A stretch of DNA of 64,000 nucleotides. Origin: Nostoc sp. XA010. Lineage in GTDB: Bacteria > Cyanobacteriota > Cyanobacteriia > Cyanobacteriales > Nostocaceae. Below the pieces are notes generated by a model. The model searched no databases and was not told the origin of the DNA. It saw only the letters and a program-made list of their open reading frames with translations. Numbering within the stretch: position 1 is the stretch's first letter; every line of letters starts with the position of its first letter. A program made the translations under genes and the position numbers. The stretch is taken from assembly GCF_020829625.1 (NCBI RefSeq), contig NZ_JAIVFX010000001.1, positions 248,001 through 312,000 on the forward strand, given 5' to 3'. This document shows positions 1-7,056 of this stretch, one piece after another.

Positions 1-10
1 GACTCAAAAA

Positions 11-1705
11 ATGAAATACCGGGGTTTTCACATTTCTCTAGCTGAGATTTTTCGCCTTTTTTCTAGCAGTGATCTCAGATATACTTTACGCGTGGGAGCC
101 GGACTAACGGCAATGCTTGTTGTTTCTAGTGGGTCAATACTACTACCTGATGAGGTTAATGCTGGTGCTACTCATCCTGAAGGTATCGCCCCAACTCTCA
201 CAGCGCAAGCTCCTGCAACAGCCGCAGTGATTTACGTTAATCCAGCAACTGGTACAGATGGTGCTGGTGCTGGTACAACGTCAACTGCACCCTACAAAAG
301 CATCAATTTTGCTCTCAGTCAAGCCCAACCAGGTGCAGTTATTCAATTAGCACCTGGGAACTATAACCAGGAAAGTGGCGAAACCTTCCCGCTCTTATTG
401 AAACCAGGGGTGACACTGCGGGGTGATGAAGCTACTAAAGGTCAGGCGGTATTGATTACAGGTGGAGGTTTCTACACTAGTCGCGCCTTTGCCAGACAAG
501 ACATTACCATCCTTGCCGAACGAGATACCACGATCGCTGGTGTCACCGTCACCAACCCAAATGGGCGCGGTACGGCTGTGTGGGTGGAATCAACTAATCC
601 CATTATCCAAAACAGTACTTTTACTAACAGTGTCAGAGAGGGTGTTTTTGTCACGGGTACAGGCAATCCCAAAATCGAAGGTAATGTCTTTGTGCAAAAC
701 CAAGGCAATGGGATTTCAGTTACTAGAACTGCCCAAGGAGAAATTCGGAATAACTTGTTTCAGGATACTGGTTTTGGTTTAGCGATCGGTGGCACTTCCA
801 CACCCCTAATTGTGGAAAATCAAATCGTCCAAAACCAAGACGGTCTTTATATCTCTGAATCAGCAAAGCCCATATTGCGTAAGAATGTCATTCAGAACAA
901 TAAGCGGGATGGAGTAGTAGCGACTGTCAACGCTCTACCCGACCTCGGCACTAACGAAAATCCTGGTGGCAACCTTATTCGCAATAACACTCGTTATGAT
1001 GTGAACAACGCCACAAAAACCAGTCAAATTCTCGCTATTGGCAACGATATCGATCAGAAAAAGATTTTTGGCTCAGTAAATTTCGTTGCTGCAACTGTTG
1101 ACGTACCGCCTGGAGGGACTGTCGCCTTTAAAGATGTGCCAGCAAATTACTGGGCAAAAACTTACATCGAAGCTTTAGCCTCCCAAAATATTATTGCTGG
1201 CTTTCCTGATGGCAGCTTTAAACCCAATGATCCTGTAACCCGCGCCCAATTCGCCACTATTGTCACTAAAGCCCTAACACCACCAAGCAAACGCACAGCA
1301 ATTAAATTTAAGGATGTAGCAAGCAATTTTTGGGCTTACACTGCGATTCAATCTGCTTACCAAAGTGAATTTGTTTCTGGTTATCCCGATGGAACTTTTA
1401 AACCACAACAGAAAATTCCCAGAGTTCAGGCGTTAGTCGCTTTAGCTAATGGTTTAGGCTTAACTGCGAGTAATCAGAATGTCCTTTCTTTTTACACCGA
1501 TGCTGCCCAGATTCCTAATTATGCGATCGCTCCTGTTGCTGCTGCAACTGCACGGCAACTAGTGATCAACTATCCCACAGCGAAGCAACTAAATCCTAAT
1601 CGTGAAGCGACTAGAGCCGAAGTTGCTGCCTTTGTTTACCAGGCACTCGTCAATGCTGGACGTGCTCAACCAATTCCTTCATCCTATTTGGTAACAGTTC
1701 AGTAA
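11..1705 (+). CDS. SLH-domain envelope protein with DUF1565 beta-helix
   Basis: 564 aa. A hydrophobic stretch at about residues 27-46 is a signal or anchor. Residues ~73-300 start with VIYVNPATGTDGAG and run through short repeats rich in N, G and V (IIQNSTFTN, KIEGNVFVQNQ, LIVENQIVQNQ), the pattern of the DUF1565/right-handed parallel beta-helix fold used by surface and carbohydrate-binding proteins. Three S-layer homology modules follow at about 372-420, 436-485 and 497-550 (FKDVPANYWAKTYIEALA; FKDVASNFWAYTAI; a weaker third copy), which in cyanobacteria usually bind peptidoglycan-linked polymer or sit in the outer envelope. The start is ten bases from the window edge, so the ribosome binding site cannot be judged. 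Ligand and exact role are unknown. Confidence 0.85.
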   Translation: MKYRGFHISLAEIFRLFSSSDLRYTLRVGAGLTAMLVVSSGSILLPDEVNAGATHPEGIAPTLTAQAPATAAVIYVNPATGTDGAGAGTTSTAPYKSINFALSQAQPGAVIQLAPGNYNQESGETFPLLLKPGVTLRGDEATKGQAVLITGGGFYTSRAFARQDITILAERDTTIAGVTVTNPNGRGTAVWVESTNPIIQNSTFTNSVREGVFVTGTGNPKIEGNVFVQNQGNGISVTRTAQGEIRNNLFQDTGFGLAIGGTSTPLIVENQIVQNQDGLYISESAKPILRKNVIQNNKRDGVVATVNALPDLGTNENPGGNLIRNNTRYDVNNATKTSQILAIGNDIDQKKIFGSVNFVAATVDVPPGGTVAFKDVPANYWAKTYIEALASQNIIAGFPDGSFKPNDPVTRAQFATIVTKALTPPSKRTAIKFKDVASNFWAYTAIQSAYQSEFVSGYPDGTFKPQQKIPRVQALVALANGLGLTASNQNVLSFYTDAAQIPNYAIAPVAAATARQLVINYPTAKQLNPNREATRAEVAAFVYQALVNAGRAQPIPSSYLVTVQ

Positions 1706-1824
1706 ATGCCTAGTACCGCATGGTGGAAGTCAAAAGTCAAAAGTCACTTATGCTTTAATTTGGGCTTTCTGGCTGTAATGAAATAATACGTTTATTTCTG
1801 CCGTGCTGTACTAGTTAGGAAATT

Positions 1825-1861
1825 GAAGCGCCAGACTAACAAATTATCAGTCTGGCGCTTC
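1825..1861 (+). terminator. Strong hairpin after the SLH gene
   Basis: A 13-bp perfect stem GAAGCGCCAGACT/AGTCTGGCGCTTC with an 11-nt loop, followed by an A/T-rich run containing several T tracts. It lies 120 bp after the stop of the SLH gene and fits a rho-independent type terminator, though the T tail is interrupted. Confidence 0.6.
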
Positions 1862-1919
1862 CAAAATTTTAAGCTTTTTAATTTTAGGGATTTTTAAACA
1901 TAAAAATTGGGGTCTTTAA

Positions 1920-1990
1920 ATATAGCTGACCCCATTTGAATGGGGTTGGTTTTATGGTCAGGGCCTTTATATTGGCTGACCCCGTTTCAA
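1920..1990. repeat. Degenerate GACCCC-containing repeat pair
   Basis: Two related units, ATAGCTGACCCC and ATTGGCTGACCCC, sit 55 bp apart with a small CCCCATTTGAATGGGG palindrome between. No function is evident. The reading frame that covers this A/T-rich stretch on the minus strand (81 codons) shows no recognisable domain and is not called. Confidence 0.3.
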
Positions 1991-2146
1991 CGATTTCTAG
2001 TTTCTCAGAAATTTTTGCTTTTTGAGATTTCCTAATAATTTTTTTATTTTTCTCTTTTGATATTTTCATCTTCATCAAAGTATTAATAAATTTGAAGAAT
2101 ATAAAAGGAAAGCAATAAAAATTAACCACTAAAATTTCGTAAGCGT

Positions 2147-2440
2147 TCAGGAATTAGAATTTTTACCCGATTGGGTGTTTCGTTGCCGACGGTGTTCCCA
2201 GCGCCAGAGGAAGACCATTAGGGCAACGATTCCTAGTTGGAGAGCTAAACTTGGCATTGCGCTCTCAACATTGCGTCCGGCAAGCACTTGGAAGAAAAAA
2301 ACGAATGCACCGAGTGAGCCAGAAGCACCGAAAGCGATGTAGAAAAATTGTCGTAAGCCGCGATAAGGAGCGGCTATTTCTGCTTTGAGGCTGGCGTATT
2401 GTTCAGGGTTAAGGCGATTTTTGCGATTTTGATCTACCAT
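2147..2440 (-). CDS. DUF3493 family small membrane protein
   Basis: 97 aa. The N-terminal half contains the conserved block LNPEQYASLKAEIAAPYRGLRQF in outline (NPEQYASLKAEIAAPYRG) typical of DUF3493 proteins, which are related to the plant LPA3 group linked to photosystem II assembly. Two membrane segments follow (about residues 33-50 and 60-78), and the C-terminus is basic and polar. It is transcribed divergently from tRNA-Thr, with a 33-bp gap. The family match is by recognition of the motif and the two-helix layout; a photosystem role is inferred from the family and not shown here. Confidence 0.7.
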   Translation of the reverse strand: MVDQNRKNRLNPEQYASLKAEIAAPYRGLRQFFYIAFGASGSLGAFVFFFQVLAGRNVESAMPSLALQLGIVALMVFLWRWEHRRQRNTQSGKNSNS

Positions 2441-2459
2441 GATTAAATCATGTTATACT
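2429..2459 (+). promoter_or_regulatory. Possible promoter of tRNA-Thr with palindrome
   Basis: TATACT at 2454-2459 could be a -10 box about 15 bp before the tRNA, with a TTGATC at 2429-2434 at a long 19-bp spacing. The 15-bp palindrome CATGATTAAATCATG (2439-2453) overlaps it and the start codon of the divergent DUF3493 gene, so both directions may share this site. Confidence 0.4.
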
Positions 2460-2473
2460 CTTAGATTGTGTAC

Positions 2474-2545
2474 GCCGATGTGGCTCAGTGGTAGAGCAGC
2501 TGATTCGTAATCAGCAGGCCGTGGGTTCAAATCCCATCATCGGCT
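2474..2545 (+). tRNA. tRNA-Thr (anticodon CGT)
   Basis: 72 nt. Acceptor arms GCCGATG (2474-2480) and CATCGGC (2538-2544) pair fully. The D arm contains GTGGTAGAGC, the anticodon stem-loop is GCTGA-TTCGTAA-TCAGC giving CGT, and the T arm is GTGGGTTCAAATCCCAT. The 3' CCA is not encoded. It reads the rare Thr codon ACG. The gene is directly upstream of the transposon-end-like sequence at 2590. Confidence 0.95.
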
Positions 2546-2589
2546 TTGATGAAAGTATTACTCAACATTAAAGTTTGACATAAATCAAG

Positions 2590-2700
2590 TGTACAGTGAA
2601 TAATTATTTGTCATCAGTGACAGATTAATGTCGTTGTGACAAATTATTGTCATCAAACCTAGTAATTTGCTTCCGTATGTATTGGTGACAAATTATCAAA
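2590..2700 (+). mobile_element. Left end of a Tn7-like type V-K CAST transposon (solo end)
   Basis: Begins TGTACAGTGA at 2590, 44 bp after the tRNA. It is followed by four spaced GTGA-led units: GTGAATAATTATTTGTCATC (2596), GTGACAGATTAATGTCGTT (2617), GTGACAAATTATTGTCATC (2636) and GTGACAAATTATC (2685). This TGTACA terminus followed by repeated GTGACA(A/G)ATTA(N)TGTC sites is how I remember TnsB-binding ends of cyanobacterial type V-K CASTs, such as the Scytonema element; that comparison is from memory. The tRNA-proximal, LE-first orientation is also the one those elements use. No matching right end, tnsB, tnsC, tniQ, cas12k or CRISPR array is visible in the window, so this is probably a relic or the edge of a much-deleted element. 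Confidence 0.7.
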
Positions 2701-2841
2701 ACAGAATTCAGGAGTCAGGAGCCAGAATACCCTTTCAGGTTTGTTGTTGGTCGTAGCTTGTATTGGTATGCTGTCCTCACCTTGTGCCCTCATCTATTAA
2801 TATTATATTATCATAATAGTGACAACAATGGGTAGACAAAC

Positions 2842-3021
2842 ATGAAAACTACTAGGTTAAATGTCAGGATGTCTGAGCGCAGATTAAACAAACTTCGCTC
2901 TTACGCTGCAATAAAAGATAAAACAGTCACACAGATAGTAGAAGACTGGGTTGACAGACTGCCAAATATAGAGAGTGTTAAAAATAACGCTGACCCCCTC
3001 CCTATCAATCCTGCGGATTGA
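2842..3021 (+). CDS. Small ribbon-helix-helix (CopG/ParD-like) protein
   Basis: 59 aa, starting MKTTRLNVRMSERRLNKLRS and continuing with KDKTVTQIVEDWVDRLP. The layout is a short beta strand with alternating TRLNVRM, a first helix (SERRLNKLRSYAAI) and a second helix (TVTQIVEDWVDRL), the ribbon-helix-helix fold of antitoxins and small DNA-binding regulators. Such proteins act as dimers on operators. The last 15 codons overlap a long palindrome (2977-3049), which seems to have replaced the native C-terminus and supplied the stop. It lies inside the putative transposon island, 99 bp upstream of a broken brnT, and no partner toxin of its own is evident. Confidence 0.65.
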   Translation: MKTTRLNVRMSERRLNKLRSYAAIKDKTVTQIVEDWVDRLPNIESVKNNADPLPINPAD

Positions 3022-3049
3022 ATTGGTCGGAGGTCGCGTTATTTTTAAC
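2977..3049. repeat. 73-bp palindromic element
   Basis: Outer arms GTTAAAAATAACGC (2977-2990) and GCGTTATTTTTAAC (3036-3049) are perfect 14-bp inverted repeats. An inner hairpin TCAATCC-TGC-GGATTGA lies at 3005-3021. This is a MITE- or REP-like folded element placed over the 3' end of the RHH gene. It may also serve as a terminator. Confidence 0.6.
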
Positions 3050-3063
3050 CGCCTTATATCTCA

Positions 3064-3091
3064 CCACTGAAACGGTACTCCGTTTCAGTGG
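3064..3091. repeat. Perfect 12-bp hairpin
   Basis: CCACTGAAACGG / CCGTTTCAGTGG with a 4-nt loop, just before the broken brnT gene. Very stable, without a T tract; it looks like a small dispersed palindrome rather than a normal terminator. Confidence 0.5.
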
Positions 3092-3120
3092 GAGGCTTAC
3101 GGCGTAATAGCTAAATTTTC

Positions 3121-3399
3121 ATGCAGTTTGAGTGGGATGAGGCGAAAAATTTAGAGAATCTTCGCAAACATGAGATTGATTTCGCCGATGTTCCTGAGAT
3201 GTTTGAAAGTCCAATGCTAATTGAGTTAGATGATCGTTTTGATTACGGAGAAGACCGTTAGTTCGGTATAGGTTTCCTCGGCAACGGTGTAGCCGTTGTA
3301 GTTTGGACAGAACGCAAAAATAATGTGATTCGGATCATTTCAGCACGAAGGGCAAATCGGTATGAGCGACAAAGACTTGAGAAATACCTCTCGTACTAA
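3121..3399 (+). pseudogene. brnT: brnT-type toxin (DUF497) with in-frame amber stop
   Basis: The frame opens MQFEWDEAKNLENLRKHEID, the standard start of BrnT ribonuclease toxins. It continues FADVPEMFESPMLIELDDRFDYGEDR, then meets TAG at codon 47 (3259-3261). The same frame then continues FGIGFLGNGVAVVVWTERKN and VIRIISARRANRYERQRLEKYLSY up to TAA at 3397-3399. The normal family has an aromatic or Trp residue at the stop, so a TGG-to-TAG nonsense change is likely. The total of 92 codons matches full-length BrnT, and the C-terminal IRIISAR motif is intact. It overlaps the brnA reading frame as in the usual brnTA operon. It is probably inactive unless the amber codon is read through. Confidence 0.8.
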
Positions 3400-3596
3400 C
3401 TGGACAGCATTGGAGTCAATGAACGATGAAGAAATTGACTACTCTCCGAGTTCCGGCACCTCAAGCACAGCAATTGGTACAGATTGAGCCAGATATATTA
3501 GAGTGGTTTCAAGCTCAAAGCGGAGAATATAAAACCTTAATCAACTCTGTTTTACGTCGTTACATCGAAAACTGTGACGAACAGCCAGCATTATAA
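3362..3596 (+). pseudogene. brnA: brnA-type antitoxin broken by an internal deletion/frameshift
   Basis: The N-terminal frame (ATG 3362, overlapping brnT) reads MSDKDLRNTSRTNWTALESM then NDEEIDYS, after which it loses homology and stops. The C-terminal half is in another frame: LRVPAPQAQQLVQIEPDILE and WFQAQSGEYKTLINSVLRRY, then IENCDEQPAL, the BrnA ribbon-helix-helix region. A linker of about a dozen codons expected between the two parts is missing, so a small deletion shifting the frame is the simplest reading. An ATG at 3426 (MKKLTTLRVPAP) would still give a 56-aa protein containing the DNA-binding half, so residual autorepressor activity is possible. Confidence 0.7.
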
Positions 3597-3679
3597 CAAT
3601 TCAAAATTCAATATTACACCCGAACTTCCCCCCGATTAGATGACAATTTATATTGGGTGGGTGTTGCTTAATATTTCCT

Positions 3680-3806
3680 CAGAAGCGCGTCGCCAAAATA
3701 ATAACTGCGTTGGCGTAGCCCAACCCAGGCATCGCAAAATCTATAATTGCAAACACAAAAATAATAAATGCCGTCGCCGAAATAATAAATGCGTTGGCGT
3801 TGTAGT
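3680..3806 (+). repeat. Small dispersed repeats with GCGTTGGCG core
   Basis: Three related units alternate here: AATAATAACTGCGTTGGCG, AATAATAAATGCCGTCGCC and AATAATAAATGCGTTGGCG. The core resembles the dispersed GCGTWGGCGTAGCCC repeat also seen at 10139 and 38937. They sit just 5' of the Z1-domain fragment and produce a meaningless N-terminal extension in its frame. Confidence 0.5.
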
Positions 3807-3807
3807 G

Positions 3808-4179
3808 ATGACATCCAATCTAAATGACATCTATGAGCAAACGCTTGAAAGAATCAAAGGGGCATTAAATAGTTTTCAAGTTTTTGGTAAGGCAGAAATT
3901 AGCCAAACTTCAAAAGCTACTCATGGTTTACCACTTGCTCTAGTTTGTCCTAAAGCTCCACGTCGTTTGCGAGATGCTTTAAATATCGTCCAGCTATCAA
4001 ATTGGCAAAACCAACCAGTTATCATCATTGATGATGAGGCAGATCAAGCTAGTTTAGATACGAATATTAATGATCAAAACAAACCTACAAGTTCAGTAAA
4101 TAGAGCAATTGTTGATTTAAGAACCTTTTTCTGGCTATTTTGGGTTGATATGCGATCGCACCTTCGAGTCAAAGCCTAG
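3808..4179 (+). pseudogene. Z1-domain (helicase-like, restriction-associated) protein fragment
   Basis: From ATG 3808 the frame encodes about 100 residues resembling the centre of Z1-domain proteins: TLERIKGALNSFQ, then LPLALVCPKAPRRLRDAL, then VIIIDDEADQASLDTN with PTSSVNRAIVDL. The IDDEADQAS block is the Walker B/DEAD-like signature of the family. The frame then runs FFWLFWVDMRSHLRVKA and stops, losing homology where the helicase core should continue (full proteins are many hundreds of residues). The open frame extends upstream to 3640 only through low-complexity repeats. Z1 proteins are known from restriction or defence operons, so this is probably a relic of a defence gene carried by the island. 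Confidence 0.6.
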
Positions 4180-4184
4180 AATTA

Positions 4185-5228
4185 TCACTCAAACTCAGTT
4201 TCACAGAAAGCTTTTAACAAATCTATACAATTAGCGATCGCTCCTAAATGAGCAATTTCATATCCATGTGTATTTTGTGTGGGAAATGCCAAACAAGCAG
4301 CACGCCCAACATGTCCAAATTTCATGGCAATTGAAGCATCACTACCAAACCCACTTAGAGTTGTTAACTGTACTAGCATATCGAGTTGCTTGGCACTATG
4401 GCGCAGTTGTCCATTTAACTCCTCATCATATATCCCATAAGCATCTTGAGATAAAAGTACAGGACTTTCTCCATCTTTAACAGGATATTCCTCAGATAAT
4501 GGACAAATTTCTAAAGCAATCAAGGCATCCAAACGTTGATTTTGGGTGAAAAATAGCGCCCCAATTGCCCCCACTTCTTCTTTTGCTGAAGCTACTAAAT
4601 AAACATCGACTACTGGCTGCTTCAGGTTTTCAGCCAAAGCTAGCAAAATCGCCACAGAGGCTTTGTTATCCAAAGTGTAACCAGCAATATGATCCTTTAA
4701 CCGAATTGGACGCTTGCGATGTTTGCCGATTACCATTCTAGTTCCCGGTCGAATCCCAGCTGCTTCTAATTCGGCAGATGTCAGCTTCGTTTCAATCCAG
4801 GCATTTTCCCACTTAACAGTAGTATCTTCCTGCTGCACTTTTTGGGGCGATTCGTGGGAAACATGGCGGGAACCAAAGCTGAGAATACCGTTAATGGTTT
4901 CGTTATCTCCCAGTAAATCGACAACGCCTTCGCCGTAAACCCACGGGAAAGAACCGCCGAGTTTGCTGACTTTGACACGACCTTCATCACCAAGACTCTT
5001 GACAATTGCGCCAATTTCGTCTTTGTGTGCAGTAATCGCGATCGCTCTGTCTGGATTTTTCCCTGGAATTTTCGCAATAATATTATCAGCGCGATCGCAC
5101 CAGACTTCCACACCCAGCGTCGCAAATCGTTGCATCAACAACTGGTTAATCTCAGCTTCTGCACCACTAGGAGAATGGTGCATGACTAATTCTTCAATAA
5201 TTTGAAATAAGCGATCGTAATCCCACAT
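4185..5228 (-). CDS. M42 family metallopeptidase (glutamyl aminopeptidase-like)
   Basis: 347 aa from ATG 5228 (MWDYDRLFQIIEELVMHHSP). Metal-binding and catalytic motifs of the M42/M28 clan are present: ITAHKDEIGA (first His-Asp), HIAGYTLDNKASVAIL (bridging Asp), ASAKEEVGAIGA (catalytic Glu pair), IALEICPLSEE and a late His in TQNTHGYEIAH. These cytosolic dodecameric enzymes remove N-terminal residues from peptides. The frame could be extended 24 codons upstream, but that extension overlaps the relic of a GDSL esterase gene ending at 5242, so the start at 5228 is preferred. Confidence 0.85.
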   Translation of the reverse strand: MWDYDRLFQIIEELVMHHSPSGAEAEINQLLMQRFATLGVEVWCDRADNIIAKIPGKNPDRAIAITAHKDEIGAIVKSLGDEGRVKVSKLGGSFPWVYGEGVVDLLGDNETINGILSFGSRHVSHESPQKVQQEDTTVKWENAWIETKLTSAELEAAGIRPGTRMVIGKHRKRPIRLKDHIAGYTLDNKASVAILLALAENLKQPVVDVYLVASAKEEVGAIGALFFTQNQRLDALIALEICPLSEEYPVKDGESPVLLSQDAYGIYDEELNGQLRHSAKQLDMLVQLTTLSGFGSDASIAMKFGHVGRAACLAFPTQNTHGYEIAHLGAIANCIDLLKAFCETEFE

Positions 5229-5241
5229 CAATACAGTTAGT

Positions 5242-5568
5242 TCAGTTTTCAACTGTTGTATGAGACAATTGTGCATCAAAAACCCGACCTGCTGATACAA
5301 GTGCTGACCTTTTTTGTTGACGCTTTAGCACTCCTACCGCACCAAAAGCACCAAGGGCTAAAATCCCCAAGTTTATCGCAGGTTCCGGGACAGACTTAGC
5401 CTCAATCGCCGCCAGTGCAGTGTCTGCTACTAACTTATGAGCAGCAGTCGTTGGGTGGAAACCGTCCCAGATGAGAAACTTGTTATTACCTGGTTTACAT
5501 ATATCTAGCCTAGATAGACAAGACTCGGTTACATTCGTAAAACCTAATGCACTAAGGGTAGATATTGT
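5242..5568 (-). pseudogene. C-terminal relic of a GDSL/SGNH esterase with PEP-CTERM tail
   Basis: On the minus strand an open stretch of about 109 codons reads TLSALGFTNVTES, then FLIWDGFHPTTAAHKLVAD and then VPEPAINLGILALGAFGAV followed by LKRQQKR. WDGFHP is the block V Asp-x-x-His motif of GDSL esterases. The last part is a PEP-CTERM exosortase sorting signal with its Pro-Glu-Pro, hydrophobic helix and basic tail. The N-terminal GDSL block is absent: upstream the frame closes with a stop. A complete relative without the PEP-CTERM tail is at 15158. Confidence 0.75.
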
Positions 5569-5661
5569 CCACTTTTGTGATTGCTATGAACTCGCTGCGA
5601 TCAAATAAAGGCTGCATAAGCGTAACTCGTCGTAGCCATCAACTTTAGCTTTAACTTCACT

Positions 5662-7056
5662 TTAACTTCGCTTTAATTTCAAAGCTTCAGTAACCGACAC
5701 ACCCTCACCCTGACTGCCGAAATACGACAAAGCTGTAGCAGCCTCAGCACGAGTTACTGGTTTTTTGGGTTGAAACAAAGTTGTATAACCAAACACTCGC
5801 CGAATATTTGATTGTTCGGCATTCTGGTAATCAGCCAACACTGCTCTTAAAGCCTTGGGGTCAATTCGCGCCGCGTCTTGAAAACCCCAGGTTTGTTTGA
5901 CCGCATCTAAGTTAGCAGAGGGTAAAGCTTGGCGAGTATCTAGGGGTGATTTCCATAGCAGCAATTGTTCCCGCGTTAGGGGTGCATCAGGACGAAACAA
6001 AACTACTGTAGAATCTCCAGACAAAGGACTCGGAATTAACCCAGCTTCAGCTAATCCCTGAATTGCTGGAAAATCAGGGTCTTTTGCAGACACATCACTA
6101 AAAACTGGTTGAGTAGTTTCTGATGCCAAGCGAATTTGTTTAGCTGGATTGCTGGCATACATAGCATTGTTAGCAGCAATTAGCCAACGAGCATATTCCC
6201 GATGTGTAACAATTTTACCGGGTTCAAACTGGTTAGTTGTGGTACTAGAGTTGCTCTTGGTTGCTTCTGGTTCTATAGATAAAACACCTAATGCAGCCAA
6301 ATCTTGGATGTGTTGCCGCCATTCTTGCGGTGCCTTATTCAGATCGTTGAATTCCTGAGATTCGGCTGTAGGTGTAGGAGTTGTTTGGTTATTAGCCGTG
6401 CTTGGTGGCTGTGCTGCCAAGTTTGCGGGTAGTACGGGGCCAATAAACTGGGAATCTCCTGGTTGAGAAATGGCGTTAGTAGTTTCGTTAGGACTTGTAG
6501 TCGGTGTAGATTGTGCCGTTGCAGTACTATTCGGTACGTAGTCAATCAGTAATTCGGTGGCTGTTTGGGGTTGATTAGGTGTGGCGTTAGTAACTGATTT
6601 AGGCTGAATGGAAACCTTCAACAGCAAATCGTTACGACGTGCCTCAAACACACCTCCTGCATCATCTGTTGGCTGTTGCAAAATCTGCCAGTTATTTGTT
6701 TGAAACTGGCTACTATAAAAGCTAGCAATAAAGTTGCTGGGGTCAGAACTCAACCAACGAGTTGAGATTCTGTTTTCTGAGCCACTAACAGGTGTCACTT
6801 CCTGTAGTTTGGCATTGGAATATAGTGGGATATCTTTGGGAAAATCAGGTGGTAACTGAAGTGTTGATTCGTTTTGCTGTGCTTGCGGTTGATTACCCTG
6901 AGATTCTCCAAAGACAACTGGATTGCTTTGCAGGTTGGGATCTGCCGCCAAAGATTCCTCAAGGTTTTTGGCAACTGGACTGTTAGCACAGGCTGTTACC
7001 GAAGTCAGTAGAACAGCCCAAATTAGAAATACAGATGGACGTTTGCAGGGAGGCAC
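5662..7056 (-). CDS. SLH-domain lipoprotein
   Basis: 464 aa, GTG start. The N-terminus has a lipobox (LLTSVTAC, Cys23), so it is probably lipid-anchored. Residues ~70-170 form a compact domain (IPLYSNAKLQEVTPVSGSE, STRWLSSDPSNFIASFYSS) often found in cyanobacterial SLH lipoproteins. A Ser/Thr/Pro/Asn-rich linker follows at ~175-235. The C-terminal half has SLH-like modules: WRQHIQDLAALGVLSIEP, then FSDVSAKDPDFPAIQGLAE with LFRPDAPLTREQLLL, and a final RVFGYTTLFQPKKPVTRAEA. It probably bridges the outer envelope and peptidoglycan. It stands alone, with no close neighbour in the same direction. Confidence 0.8.
   Translation of the reverse strand: MPPCKRPSVFLIWAVLLTSVTACANSPVAKNLEESLAADPNLQSNPVVFGESQGNQPQAQQNESTLQLPPDFPKDIPLYSNAKLQEVTPVSGSENRISTRWLSSDPSNFIASFYSSQFQTNNWQILQQPTDDAGGVFEARRNDLLLKVSIQPKSVTNATPNQPQTATELLIDYVPNSTATAQSTPTTSPNETTNAISQPGDSQFIGPVLPANLAAQPPSTANNQTTPTPTAESQEFNDLNKAPQEWRQHIQDLAALGVLSIEPEATKSNSSTTTNQFEPGKIVTHREYARWLIAANNAMYASNPAKQIRLASETTQPVFSDVSAKDPDFPAIQGLAEAGLIPSPLSGDSTVVLFRPDAPLTREQLLLWKSPLDTRQALPSANLDAVKQTWGFQDAARIDPKALRAVLADYQNAEQSNIRRVFGYTTLFQPKKPVTRAEAATALSYFGSQGEGVSVTEALKLKRS

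Noticed and set aside
1884..2129. 81-codon minus-strand frame
   Set aside because: Lys/Ile-rich translation of A/T-rich DNA with small repeats; no domain or ribosome site.
3640..3660. GATGACAATTTATATTGG as a remaining TnsB site or right end
   Set aside because: A single weak word without terminal TGTACA; not enough to call an end.
4185..5300. Longer M42 peptidase start at 5300
   Set aside because: The extra 24 residues overlap the GDSL relic and lack family support; ATG 5228 is preferred.
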